A stretch of DNA of 35,627 nucleotides, taken from the NCBI RefSeq assembly GCF_004362975.1, contig NZ_SNXO01000025.1:1-35627 (forward strand), read 5' to 3'. Below, one piece after another: positions 1 to 6,482 of this stretch. The stretch's first letter is position 1. Each line of letters starts with the position of its first letter. The notes under the pieces are model-generated. The model searched no databases. It was not told where the DNA came from and saw only the letters and a list, made by a program, of their open reading frames with translations. The position numbers and the translations under genes are program-made. The stretch is from Aminicella lysinilytica (GTDB lineage: Bacteria; Bacillota; Clostridia; Peptostreptococcales; Anaerovoracaceae).

Positions 1-72
1 TGGAGCTAATGTGCGTATTGATGTCAAGTAGGGCTATCAACTATACAGGTGGGGCCATAAAGAGTATCACTG

Positions 73-675
73 GTGCTTATGACGCGAAATATTCAGATAC
101 ATATGAAAACCACAGAAGAAAAAATCACAGGAGCTTTTTTGTCCCTGTACGAGGAGAAGCCCCTGGAAAAAATCAGCGTCAAAGCCCTGGCCGAAAAGGC
201 GGGCATAAACCGCGGGACTTTTTACGATCACTATCTGGATATTTACGATCTGTATGACAGGACGCTGGCGGCATTCACCGAAGACGTGATCGACATAGTC
301 AAAAAATTAGTCGGCACCTTTCTCAGCGGTGATTTGTCGGTGGTGCTGGAATCGTACCCGGCATTTTATGAATCGCACAAACAGATGTTGCAGATATTCT
401 TCGTGATCCGACCCAGCGTCAGATTGCAGAAAGCCCTTCAGCAGCAGGTGAAATCCAGCATTTGCGAGAATTTCGGATTTGCTTTCGATGACATGCCGGT
501 AGAAGGTCGCTATATTATGGAATATATAACCGGCGGCCAGCTGAATCTCATGACTCACTGGTTTGTGGGGCAGGATCCCATGGACATAGAATCTCTGGTC
601 AGGCTCATCTGGCAGATCAACAATTCAGGGCCCTGGCCGGCGCTCCTCAAAATACTGAAAGAGAACCAGGCCTGA
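73..675 (+). CDS. TetR/AcrR-family transcriptional regulator
   Basis: The protein has about 190-200 residues, normal for the TetR family. The N-terminal part carries the typical helix-turn-helix: KISVKALAEKAGINRGTFYD, followed by HYLDIYDLYDR, the usual end of the DNA-binding domain. The C-terminal two thirds are helical and ligand- or dimer-forming in this family, with no recognisable specificity here. The start is uncertain: GTG at 73 has a weak AAAGAG 8 bases upstream, ATG at 79 and ATG at 103 are in frame, and 103 gives the most family-like N terminus. It is the only plus-strand gene in the first 23 kb; its regulated target is probably to the left of the window. A local repressor is inferred from the family only. 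Confidence 0.85.
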   Translation: MLMTRNIQIHMKTTEEKITGAFLSLYEEKPLEKISVKALAEKAGINRGTFYDHYLDIYDLYDRTLAAFTEDVIDIVKKLVGTFLSGDLSVVLESYPAFYESHKQMLQIFFVIRPSVRLQKALQQQVKSSICENFGFAFDDMPVEGRYIMEYITGGQLNLMTHWFVGQDPMDIESLVRLIWQINNSGPWPALLKILKENQA

Positions 676-687
676 CATGCGGGCGCT

Positions 688-1185
688 TCAGTTATTCGCA
701 ACTTTCAGGCACTGCTCGTATGTCCTTTTATCGTAGGCGACAATGTACGCTTCTATGTCGTGATCTTTCAGAAATCCATTAATGGTGTCGATGGCCATCC
801 TGATGGCCTGCTCCTTTGGATAACCGTAGATCCCTGAAGAAATCAGCGGGAATGCGATCGACTTGCAATCGTGTTCTGCAGCCAGTTCCAGGCTCCTTCT
901 GTAGCATGACCGAAGCAGTTCAGGTTCCCCGTCTTTGCCGCCGTGCCAGATGGGCCCCGGCGTGTGGATTATGTATTTGCAGGGCATGTTGTAGCCGCCG
1001 GTGATTTTGGCGTCGCCGGTCTCGCAGCCTCCAAGTGTCGCGCACTCAGCCACGAGCTGCGGCCCCGCCGCCCTGTGGATGCAGCCGTCTACGCCTCCGC
1101 CGCCGAGAAGCGTCTGGTTAGCCGCGTTGACAACTGCGTCGACTTTCATCCTGGTTATATCTCCCTGCACAAAATTCAATGCCAT
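688..1185 (-). CDS. Macrodomain protein, O-acetyl-ADP-ribose deacetylase-like
   Basis: The 165-residue protein is a single macrodomain, the size of YmdB-type proteins. It begins with [20 protein letters not shown] and continues with the glycine-rich substrate loop [17 protein letters not shown] and later ISSGIYGYP, the two loops that bind ADP-ribose. The family removes acetyl or ADP-ribosyl groups from ADP-ribose derivatives in the cytosol. The start at 1185 is fixed by a perfect AAGGAGGT ribosome binding site; the frame stays open further upstream but that part is not macrodomain-like. A TATAAT -10 lies at 1240-1245 on the minus strand. The gene faces the TetR gene tail to tail. Confidence 0.93.
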   Translation of the reverse strand: MALNFVQGDITRMKVDAVVNAANQTLLGGGGVDGCIHRAAGPQLVAECATLGGCETGDAKITGGYNMPCKYIIHTPGPIWHGGKDGEPELLRSCYRRSLELAAEHDCKSIAFPLISSGIYGYPKEQAIRMAIDTINGFLKDHDIEAYIVAYDKRTYEQCLKVANN

Positions 1186-1239
1186 GGTTATACCTCCTTG
1201 CTTTTGCGGGCGTTTCTGCGCTCCGCATTTTCTTGCTAA

Positions 1240-1245
1240 ATTATA
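1240..1245 (-). promoter_or_regulatory. -10 box of the macrodomain gene
   Basis: A perfect TATAAT reads toward the macrodomain gene, 55 bases before its ATG. No good -35 sits 16-18 bases upstream (ATGTAA at 17), so the promoter is weak or activated. The MITE-like inverted repeat starts less than 30 bases further upstream. Confidence 0.4.
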
Positions 1246-1270
1246 CCATAATTTATCTCTTATTACATAG

Positions 1271-1660
1271 GGTATTGTTCCATCAATGGTACCTTTATGC
1301 ATACGATTATGCATAAATCTTTGCATGATAAAACTATGAATTTCAGATTCCAGTACAAGGGTGTAACTGTATAAACGTTGACATTTCAACATTTATTGTG
1401 TCACATAATATGCCACTGCTATGACACTGAATGGTTCGGGCCTTGCTGAGCGCCAGATTTAGGAAAACGAAAAAATGCTTGAAGCACATTTTGGTTGTCG
1501 TAACTTGCATAAAAACGTGAGGAGTATCGTGAGAAATAAAGAACCGTAAAGCTCGAAAACACTGGAATACCAGTAATAGCCTCAACTAAGTAAGGTACAT
1601 AGTCATAATTATTGCAGCTTCAGCGATGTATGTATCGTACCATTGATGGAACAATAGCCG
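1271..1660. mobile_element. MITE-like element with 20-bp perfect terminal inverted repeats
   Basis: The 20 bases at 1273-1292 (TATTGTTCCATCAATGGTAC) recur as an exact reverse complement at 1639-1658; flanking GG/CC extends the match. The 346 bases between hold no convincing gene: the only open frames are a minus frame at 1343-1585 and a 24-codon plus frame starting near 1474, neither recognisable. A short non-coding segment with perfect long terminal inverted repeats is what a MITE or an internally deleted insertion sequence looks like. No target-site duplication was identified, so transposition is inferred. Confidence 0.5.
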
Positions 1661-1872
1661 ATCTGCAATGTGAGGCAAATATGACAGCACTATGTACGTG
1701 TTGTCACGCATTATTTACATAGCGTACTATCAATCAGCATACTATCTTCACATTAATTGCCTATAATAATAACTGTCAAAAGGAAATGACATTAGAATTC
1801 ATAAATCCTTTCAAACATTCTTTCTCATAAATAACTCATAATAACCCAAAATTTAATAATTAATAAGCACAT
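1661..1872. other. Gene-free AT-rich stretch before an orphan terminator
   Basis: No gene is recognisable. A 14-codon frame starting at the ATG in the AAAGGAAATG near 1785 is followed by AT-rich sequence and then by a strong terminator. It may carry a small RNA or a gene remnant. Confidence 0.3.
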
Positions 1873-1910
1873 AAAAAATCCGAGAATACCGACTCGGATT
1901 TTTTATTATT
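1873..1910. terminator. Strong bidirectional intrinsic terminator without an assigned gene
   Basis: AAAAAATCCGAG and CTCGGATTTTTT form a 12-bp stem with an 8-base loop, followed by TTATT on the plus strand and by an A/T tail in the other direction. No annotated plus-strand gene lies upstream within 1.2 kb. Confidence 0.75.
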
Positions 1911-1927
1911 CTGGTTTCACACCAAAT

Positions 1928-1991
1928 CCATCCCGGGTCCGCGGGCGAGCCCACCCAAAAGGCTCAGGCCCGCAGGCGCCGGGTTGGAATG
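1928..1991 (+). repeat. GC-rich palindrome, copy A
   Basis: An imperfect hairpin built from CATCCCGG, GCGGGCGAGCC, loop CACCCAAAA, GGCTCAGGCCCGC and CCGGG...GGAATG. It is nearly identical to the sequence at 31788-31851 and is found inverted and more diverged at 2552-2604. It looks like a REP-type palindromic repeat rather than a terminator, because no T tract follows. It starts 179 bases before GTGCG array copy 1, and its end is 115 bases from the first motif. Confidence 0.75.
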
Positions 1992-2106
1992 AGTTTCCAA
2001 ACTCGGCCAGATGAGCCTTATCATTGAGTTGAATGAGTTGTCACACTCGGCTAGACGGGCCTCGTGCACAGCTAGTTGGGTCCCGCACTTGGCCAGGTGG
2101 GTTCCA
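1992..2106 (+). repeat. Degenerate internal repeats between palindrome A and array 1
   Basis: Three related blocks run through this stretch, each ending in CTCGGCCAGATGAGCC-like sequence: near 2003, near 2047 (CTCGGCTAGACGGGCC) and near 2086 (CTTGGCCAGGTGGG). No gene is seen. The spacing between palindrome and array (115 bp) is close to that at copy 3 (117 bp), but the sequence there is unrelated. Confidence 0.4.
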
Positions 2107-2460
2107 CGCACGTATTGGTTCAATATCAAGGATGATAGTGCGTTTTTTTATTTATTGTAAACCAAATTCGCACTTATTGCCTGGATCAAAGATGTCAAGG
2201 TGCGTGGTGCTGGATGTAGAATCCATATATGTAATTATATGGCAGTAAATCGGAATGTTGACGCACTTCCTGGTCTCCGAAATAGCCTATAAGTGCGCAG
2301 ACAATCGTTAGAATTCCAATATGCGCACCTCCATGCTCTGAGAATCACAAATAAGTGCGGAAATGAAATTCAGATTCACTAATCCGCACCTTCGTTCCTT
2401 AAAGCAGGGCAATACGTGCGCGCTCGCACGTTTACCCCAGATAATCAGATAAGAGGTGCG
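2107..2460 (+). repeat. Phased GTGCG array, copy 1
   Basis: Twelve GTGCG pentamers alternate in orientation. CGCAC starts at 2107, 2169, 2262, 2324, 2385 and 2425; GTGCG starts at 2138, 2200, 2293, 2355, 2416 and 2456. They form six units CGCAC-N26-GTGCG with linkers of 26, 57, 26, 25 and 4 bases. Most motifs therefore sit 31 bp apart, about three helical turns. The same spacing is kept in the other two copies. The block TTTATTGTAAACC at 2151-2163 is also conserved. No reading frame is preserved, so this is a non-coding element. Its function is unknown. Confidence 0.85.
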
Positions 2461-2461
2461 C

Positions 2462-2540
2462 GGCAACCGGGGAATTGAGACTCGACAACCGGGGAATTGA
2501 GACTCGGCAACTGGAAATCAAGGACTCGGCAACTGGGATA
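2462..2540 (+). repeat. 22-bp tandem repeat, about 3.5 units
   Basis: Units start at 2462, 2484, 2506 and 2528 and share GGCAAC(C/T)GG at the start and GACTC at the end. The first two differ at one base. The repeat directly follows the last GTGCG motif of array 1. Confidence 0.8.
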
Positions 2541-2551
2541 AAACAAAACGA

Positions 2552-2604
2552 ATCCGGGTCCGCGGGCCTGAGCCCTTTGAGTAGGCTCGCCCGCAATCCC
2601 GGAT
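2552..2604 (-). repeat. GC-rich palindrome, copy C, inverted
   Basis: Reverse complement of the palindrome family seen at 1928 and 31788, with a changed loop (TACTCAAA on the minus strand). The arms are GCGGGCGAGCC and GGGCTCAGGCCCGC. It lies 47 bases after the stop of the RclA-like gene and 91 bases after GTGCG array 1, so that array is bracketed by two inverted palindromes. Confidence 0.7.
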
Positions 2605-2651
2605 CGTCATAAACAGATATCTATTAAAATCGAGCAACTATTCAGTGCTCC

Positions 2652-4151
2652 CTATTTCACCAGTGAGAACAGGTCGTTAAGCGACTCGCTCATGGTCGGG
2701 TGAGTGAACACCTGGTTTTTCAGGACCTGGTAATCTGCGTCCAGATCCATGGCCAGTTTCACGATATTTATCATCTCATAGGACTCCTCACAGAGAAGCT
2801 CGGCGCCGAGGATCTTATCAGTGTTTTTGTCGACTATGGCTTTCAGCAATCCCTGCGGACGGCGCAAAACCCGAGCTTTAGGAACCGCGGCCGTCGGCAT
2901 CTTCACGATGCGAACATCCAGGCCGGCTTTTGCTGCTTCCTGCTCATTGATGCCGACTCTACTGAAAGGCGTTGCCATGAAAACGCTGTAAGGCACATTG
3001 CGGCGCGCTTTCAAATCATAGGCTCCCCCTGCCAGGTCGGCGGAAACTACGCGGTAGTCGTCCAGGGAAACGTATGTGAACTGGAGACCGCCGGTAACAT
3101 CTCCCATTGCCCAGATCCCCGGCTGGCTTGTGGCATTGTGGTCATCCACGATTATAGCGCCGCGGTCAGTGACTTTGACGCCGGCCGCATCCAGACCCAG
3201 ATCCGCAGTATTCGGCTTGCGGCCTGTGGCTACCAGGATCGCATCCGATGGCAACTCCACGAGCTCATCATTCAAAAGATACTTCACGGTGCCGTCAGCT
3301 CCCAGCTCCTGAGTTTTTGCTTCGAATACGAATGTCACGCCCTGAGCTTCAAGCAGGGCCTTGATCTCGGCGGCAACATCCTCGTCTTCGCGGGGGATGA
3401 AGCGGGCGCCGTCCTGAAGGAGGGTCACCTTGGAGCCGAAGGAGGAATACATAGAAGCGAATTCCAGACCTATGTAACCGCCGCCGACAATAGTCAGGCG
3501 TTTAGGCAGTTCGTCCAGATCCATGAGAGTCTCGCTGAAAAAGACTTTCGGGTTTCCGGCTAGGCCTGCGATATTTGGAATCACAGGGGTTCCGCCGGCA
3601 TTGATGAAAATTTTCTCAGCCGAAATGACGAGGCTATCGGAGCCGGAAGCGCCGGATGCAGAATCTCCGGCAGTCTTGTCTACGCGAACCTCTGTCGGAC
3701 TTAGAAAAGTCCCTTTGCCGTCGATGACATCCACGTTGGGCAGGTCCGCCAACTTGTGGTAGTTTTTGCCACGGAGCATGGAAGTCACGCGGCGCTTTTC
3801 TTCGATAGCGGCTTTATAGTCTGCGGCCCTGACAGCCCAGGCTGCGTCGGCATCGGCAGACGAGCCGGCAGTGCCGGAGGCTGAGGCATCGGCAGCCGAA
3901 CCGGCAGCGCCAGAGGCTGCGGCTGCGTCGGCTTTTGCGGCTTAGGCTGAGGCTGCGTCGGCTTTTGCGGCTGAGGCTGCGGCCGAGTGGACCAGAGACT
4001 TAGACGGAATGCAGCCCACATTAATGCAGGTGCCGCCATACATTTTGTTCGACTGCTCTACCAAGGCGACACTTTCGCCCTGAGAAGCCAGCTGGCCAGC
4101 AAGAGTTTTGCCGCCTTTACCAAAACCGATTATTATTGCATCGTAATTCAT
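2652..4151 (-). pseudogene. RclA-like FAD-dependent disulfide oxidoreductase, interrupted by one in-frame stop
   Basis: The N terminus (AIIIGFGKGGKTLAGQLASQ, then GGTCINVGCIPSK with redox cysteines 42 and 47) and the remainder (NAD motif VGGGYIGLEFASMY, FAD motif IWAMGDVTGG, C-terminal THPTMSESLNDLF) match the RclA/hypothiocyanous-acid-reductase branch of the pyridine nucleotide-disulfide oxidoreductases. Both parts are in one frame, separated only by TAA at 3942-3944 (codon 70). The stop lies in an alanine-rich insert of about 50 residues between the CxxxxC helix and DYKAAIEEKRR, where relatives are short. A 30-base unit is repeated on both sides of the stop; TCA to TAA would explain it. The gene starts in an ATGA overlap with the Rrf2 gene and has GGAGGTAAGAA before it. 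It may be a true null allele, an assembly error or read-through; downstream GTG/ATG codons near 3779-3788 would give a protein without the active site. Confidence 0.85.
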
Positions 4152-4576
4152 TTCTTACCTCCATTAGCGCCGAACAGCTTGTTATCTATGCCGGCGATAG
4201 TTATCTTCGACAGGGTCTCCGCGCAGCTGTCGTTGAGCTGCCGGAAGACGTCATCCATGATCCCCGCCATCCCGCAGGCGATGAGGCAGTCGATATCCTG
4301 ACTGCCGGAGCGCCACTTCACATTGACGATGTCGGCTCCCACCGCATCGAATATATCATTGAGAGAGACCTCTGCGGCCTTCCCCGTAAAATAGTAACCG
4401 CCCTCGATTCCGCCTTTAGAACCCACCAGGCCGGCCTTCTTCAGGCGGGCCAGGACTTTGCGGACCCGGGCCGGGTTGGTGCATATGTTCTCGGCGATCT
4501 CCTCGCTGGAAACGCAGCACCCCTTATGATTCAGAAACACTATTGCGTGAACTGCTACTATGAATTCTGCTGTCAT
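4148..4576 (-). CDS. Rrf2-family transcriptional regulator, cysteine-containing
   Basis: 142 residues, typical for Rrf2. The winged helix covers about residues 20-65 (VSSEEIAENICTNPARVRKV, then the wing LVGSKGGIEGGYYF). Six cysteines are present, including GCC near residue 20, DCLIAC in the region where Rrf2 sensors carry Fe-S ligands or redox thiols, and one near residue 123. Family members such as IscR, NsrR and HypR sense Fe-S status, NO or disulfide stress. The gene sits between the polyferredoxin and the RclA-like gene with ATGA overlaps on both sides, so the whole set is translationally coupled. It is the obvious candidate to bind the palindrome at 6356-6372. The signal it senses is inferred to be redox-related. 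Confidence 0.9.
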   Translation of the reverse strand: MTAEFIVAVHAIVFLNHKGCCVSSEEIAENICTNPARVRKVLARLKKAGLVGSKGGIEGGYYFTGKAAEVSLNDIFDAVGADIVNVKWRSGSQDIDCLIACGMAGIMDDVFRQLNDSCAETLSKITIAGIDNKLFGANGGKK

Positions 4577-5469
4577 TTTTCACTCCTTCTGATTTCGCAG
4601 GCCGGCGCCGATGGGGCTGGCCGTCCGCTGAAGTTCCTCAGGCTGATGGCCCCTGCAGGGCAGGCCTTCCGGCAATCCCCGCACCTGATGCACTCAGCGC
4701 TGCCGGGGTTTTCAAATAATTTCACATCCATTTTGCACACGTCGCCGCAATGGCCGCAGCGGGTGCATTTGTCCATGTCCACCGCGTAGCCCACAAAGGA
4801 AATTTTGTTGAAGGCTCCGTAGACGGCGCCCAGGGGGCAGACGTACTTGCAGAATGGCCTGTACACTATGACCGACAGTATGACCACGGCCGCCAGCACA
4901 GCCACCTTCCAGACGTAGAGCCAGCCGAGAATGCCGCGCAGACCTTTGTTCAGCAGTACTAAGGGCAGGCCCGCTGTCAGTGTTCCCGACGGGCACACGT
5001 ACTCGCAGAACCACGGCTTGCCCTGGCCGGTGGCGTCCATGACGAACATGGGCAGAAGTATGACCAGCACCAGCAGCACGCCGTATTTCAGCCAGCGAAG
5101 GGCCCGGTCGCCGGGGAGGTTTTTCAGCTTTCGCACAAAGGGTATTTTGTACAAAAGGTCCTGCACGAGGCCGAAGGGGCAAAGCCAGCCGCAGACTACT
5201 CTCCCCAGCAGTGCTCCGACGACCATGAAAAATCCCACTACGTAGAAGGCGATTTTATATGTGCCGCTGTTCAGTGTCGCCTGAAGGGAGCCGATGGGAC
5301 AGGATCCCAAGGCGCCCGGACAGCTGTAGCAGTTGAGTCCCGGCACGCAGGCCATTTTCAGGTTGCCCTTGTATATGTCGCCTCGGACGAATCCCTGTGC
5401 GTATCCGTTGGTCAGGGCCGCGAAGGCCAACTGGACGATTATTCGGATGTTGTCTTTCAGTTTCCTCAT
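4573..5469 (-). CDS. NapH-like membrane polyferredoxin (4Fe-4S binding protein)
   Basis: 298 residues with about five membrane segments. Cysteine motifs run through it: NCYSCPGALGSCPIGS near residue 45, CGWLCPFGLVQD after the second membrane span, CKYVCPLGAVYG, and two C-terminal ferredoxin motifs, CTRCGHCGDVCKMDV and CIRCGDCRKACPAGAI. This arrangement is that of the Fer4_5/NapH family, which passes electrons across the membrane. Together with the CXXC peptide and the TlpA-like lipoprotein immediately upstream it likely supplies reducing power to an extracytoplasmic thiol system. ATG at 5469 lies four bases after the stop of the CXXC peptide, and the stop overlaps the Rrf2 start. Confidence 0.92.
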   Translation of the reverse strand: MRKLKDNIRIIVQLAFAALTNGYAQGFVRGDIYKGNLKMACVPGLNCYSCPGALGSCPIGSLQATLNSGTYKIAFYVVGFFMVVGALLGRVVCGWLCPFGLVQDLLYKIPFVRKLKNLPGDRALRWLKYGVLLVLVILLPMFVMDATGQGKPWFCEYVCPSGTLTAGLPLVLLNKGLRGILGWLYVWKVAVLAAVVILSVIVYRPFCKYVCPLGAVYGAFNKISFVGYAVDMDKCTRCGHCGDVCKMDVKLFENPGSAECIRCGDCRKACPAGAISLRNFSGRPAPSAPACEIRRSEK

Positions 5470-5473
5470 AGCT

Positions 5474-5620
5474 TTACCCGATCCCTATACATTCCAGGCA
5501 GATCCGGATGGACTTCTGCCAGATGACCTGGACCTCGCCACGATGAAAGCCGATGACCATGAAGGCTACGCCCAGGATCAGGACCCCCGCGGCTATGAGA
5601 TTGTATCTGCGCTTGCTCAT
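5474..5620 (-). CDS. CD1871A-family CXXC small membrane protein (48 aa)
   Basis: A 48-residue peptide: positively charged start MSKRRYN, one hydrophobic span (LIAAGVLILGVAFMVIGF), the conserved FHRGEV, then QKSIRICLECIGIG ending in a CXXC motif. The size, RGEV and CLECIGIG ending are those of the CD1871A family of CXXC-containing small proteins from Clostridia. It has a good AAAGGA site 6 bases before ATG. It lies between a TlpA-like lipoprotein and a polyferredoxin, as expected for a thiol or electron shuttle at the membrane; that role is an inference. It is easily missed because of its length. Confidence 0.85.
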   Translation of the reverse strand: MSKRRYNLIAAGVLILGVAFMVIGFHRGEVQVIWQKSIRICLECIGIG

Positions 5621-5643
5621 TTCTGTTCCTTTCAGATGCACCG

Positions 5644-5738
5644 GCTACCGGACACTCTTCAGCAATAACTGTGTCGCCCGCTACTCTACGCTCTTCAGCA
5701 ATACCGATGCCGCCCCGCTACTCTACGCTCTTCAGCAG
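5644..5738 (-). repeat. 36-37-bp tandem repeat over the 3' end of the TlpA-like gene
   Basis: Copies begin near 5644, 5680 and 5717; the shared core on the plus strand is CTCTACGCTCTTCAGCA. The copy at 5717-5738 is the real end of the coding sequence, and two duplicates extend downstream between this gene and the CXXC peptide gene. The duplicated segment carries the stop codon, so repeats lie outside the protein. Confidence 0.75.
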
Positions 5739-6281
5739 CTCGTCGATTATCTTCTTCCACTCAGACTTGGACCTGGCGCCTACGTAACTCTGGCCGATCT
5801 GGTCGCCCTCTTCATCTACGAAGAATGTCTCCGGCACCGATGAAACGTCGGACAGTTTGGCGTTGATAAGATCCGTCGACGGCAGAATGTGCATATAGCT
5901 TGCCTTAGTCTGCTTGACTATCTTCTTGGCTTTAGCCACCATGTCCTTGTCCAGGCCGCCGTTGTTGTCGGTCACGTCAGCCGGAATTCCGATAAGCTGA
6001 AAACCCTTATCCGCATATTCCTTGCTGATCTCCCCAAGTTCCGGCATCTCGTTGATACACGGGCTGCAGAATGTAGCCCACACATTGATCATGGTCAGCT
6101 TCTTGCCGCTGAATACTGTCTGATCTACCTTGTCGCCGCTTATGGTCTGGGCGGTGAAATTGCCGAAAAGGCTATCGCCCTTGGCTGTGGAAACAGTGTC
6201 ATCGCTGCTGCCTCCGCTGCCGCAGCTGACTATGACCAAGGCCATGGCTACGACAAAAATCATGCTCAATAATTTCTTCAT
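5718..6281 (-). CDS. TlpA/ResA-like thioredoxin-fold lipoprotein
   Basis: 187 residues. The N terminus is a lipoprotein signal: KK, a hydrophobic stretch and VIVSC, so the mature protein starts with a lipidated cysteine and sits outside the membrane. The redoxin domain holds NVWATFCSPCINEMPEL with active-site CSPC, and DLINAKLSDVSSVPETFFVD containing the cis-proline region. TlpA/ResA-type proteins reduce disulfides of exported proteins. ATG at 6281 (MKKLLSM) is chosen because it begins the signal peptide; an in-frame ATG at 6296 would add five residues. It is the first gene of the redox operon and lies 75 bases after its operator. Confidence 0.92.
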   Translation of the reverse strand: MKKLLSMIFVVAMALVIVSCGSGGSSDDTVSTAKGDSLFGNFTAQTISGDKVDQTVFSGKKLTMINVWATFCSPCINEMPELGEISKEYADKGFQLIGIPADVTDNNGGLDKDMVAKAKKIVKQTKASYMHILPSTDLINAKLSDVSSVPETFFVDEEGDQIGQSYVGARSKSEWKKIIDELLKSVE

Positions 6282-6355
6282 CTTAATATCCCTCATTCAC
6301 AAAGTATAACTTCTGACGCGACTTGCGTCGCTGCCGCGGCTGCGCCCCGACAAAT

Positions 6356-6372
6356 GTAACCGTTTGGGTTAC
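6356..6372. promoter_or_regulatory. Palindromic operator of the redox operon
   Basis: GTAACC-GTTTG-GGTTAC is a perfect 6-bp inverted repeat just downstream of the predicted transcription start; a further GTAAC half site overlaps the -10 at 6381. Its position would block transcription. The operon-encoded Rrf2 protein is the natural candidate binder (inference). Confidence 0.65.
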
Positions 6373-6383
6373 TGATTAATGTA

Positions 6384-6412
6384 ACTATATCAGATACAAT
6401 TAGGATTGTCAA
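6384..6412 (-). promoter_or_regulatory. Promoter of the TlpA-CXXC-polyferredoxin-Rrf2-RclA operon
   Basis: On the minus strand TTGACA (6407-6412), a 17-base spacer and TATAGT (6384-6389): a near-consensus vegetative promoter about 100 bases before the first ATG. Confidence 0.8.
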
Positions 6413-6414
6413 TA

Positions 6415-6461
6415 GGGAAATGCGTTTTATGACCAATTACCATTTTAAAAACGCATTTCCC
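6415..6461. terminator. 14-bp hairpin, likely terminator between Fic gene and redox operon
   Basis: GGGAAATGCGTTTT and AAAACGCATTTCCC pair perfectly around a 19-base loop. On the plus strand a T-rich tail (GTTTTTATCTTG) follows; on the minus strand, the direction of the Fic gene, the stem follows the gene by 20 bases but no T tract follows. The stem also abuts the -35 box of the redox operon, so a regulatory role is possible. Confidence 0.5.
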
Positions 6462-6482
6462 GTTTTTATCTTGTTTTATAGA

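Noticed and set aside
1343-1585. 80-codon minus frame within the MITE-like element
   Set aside because: No recognisable protein and no ribosome binding site.
2107-2460. GTGCG arrays as CRISPR
   Set aside because: Motifs are only 5-7 bases, alternate in orientation, and the spacers are related between copies at the same position. No cas genes are present.
2700-3563. Long plus-strand frame of 287 codons
   Set aside because: Shadow of the RclA-like gene on the opposite strand; no ribosome site and no domain.
4712-5182. 156-codon minus frame inside the polyferredoxin gene
   Set aside because: Out-of-frame shadow with arginine/proline-rich translation.
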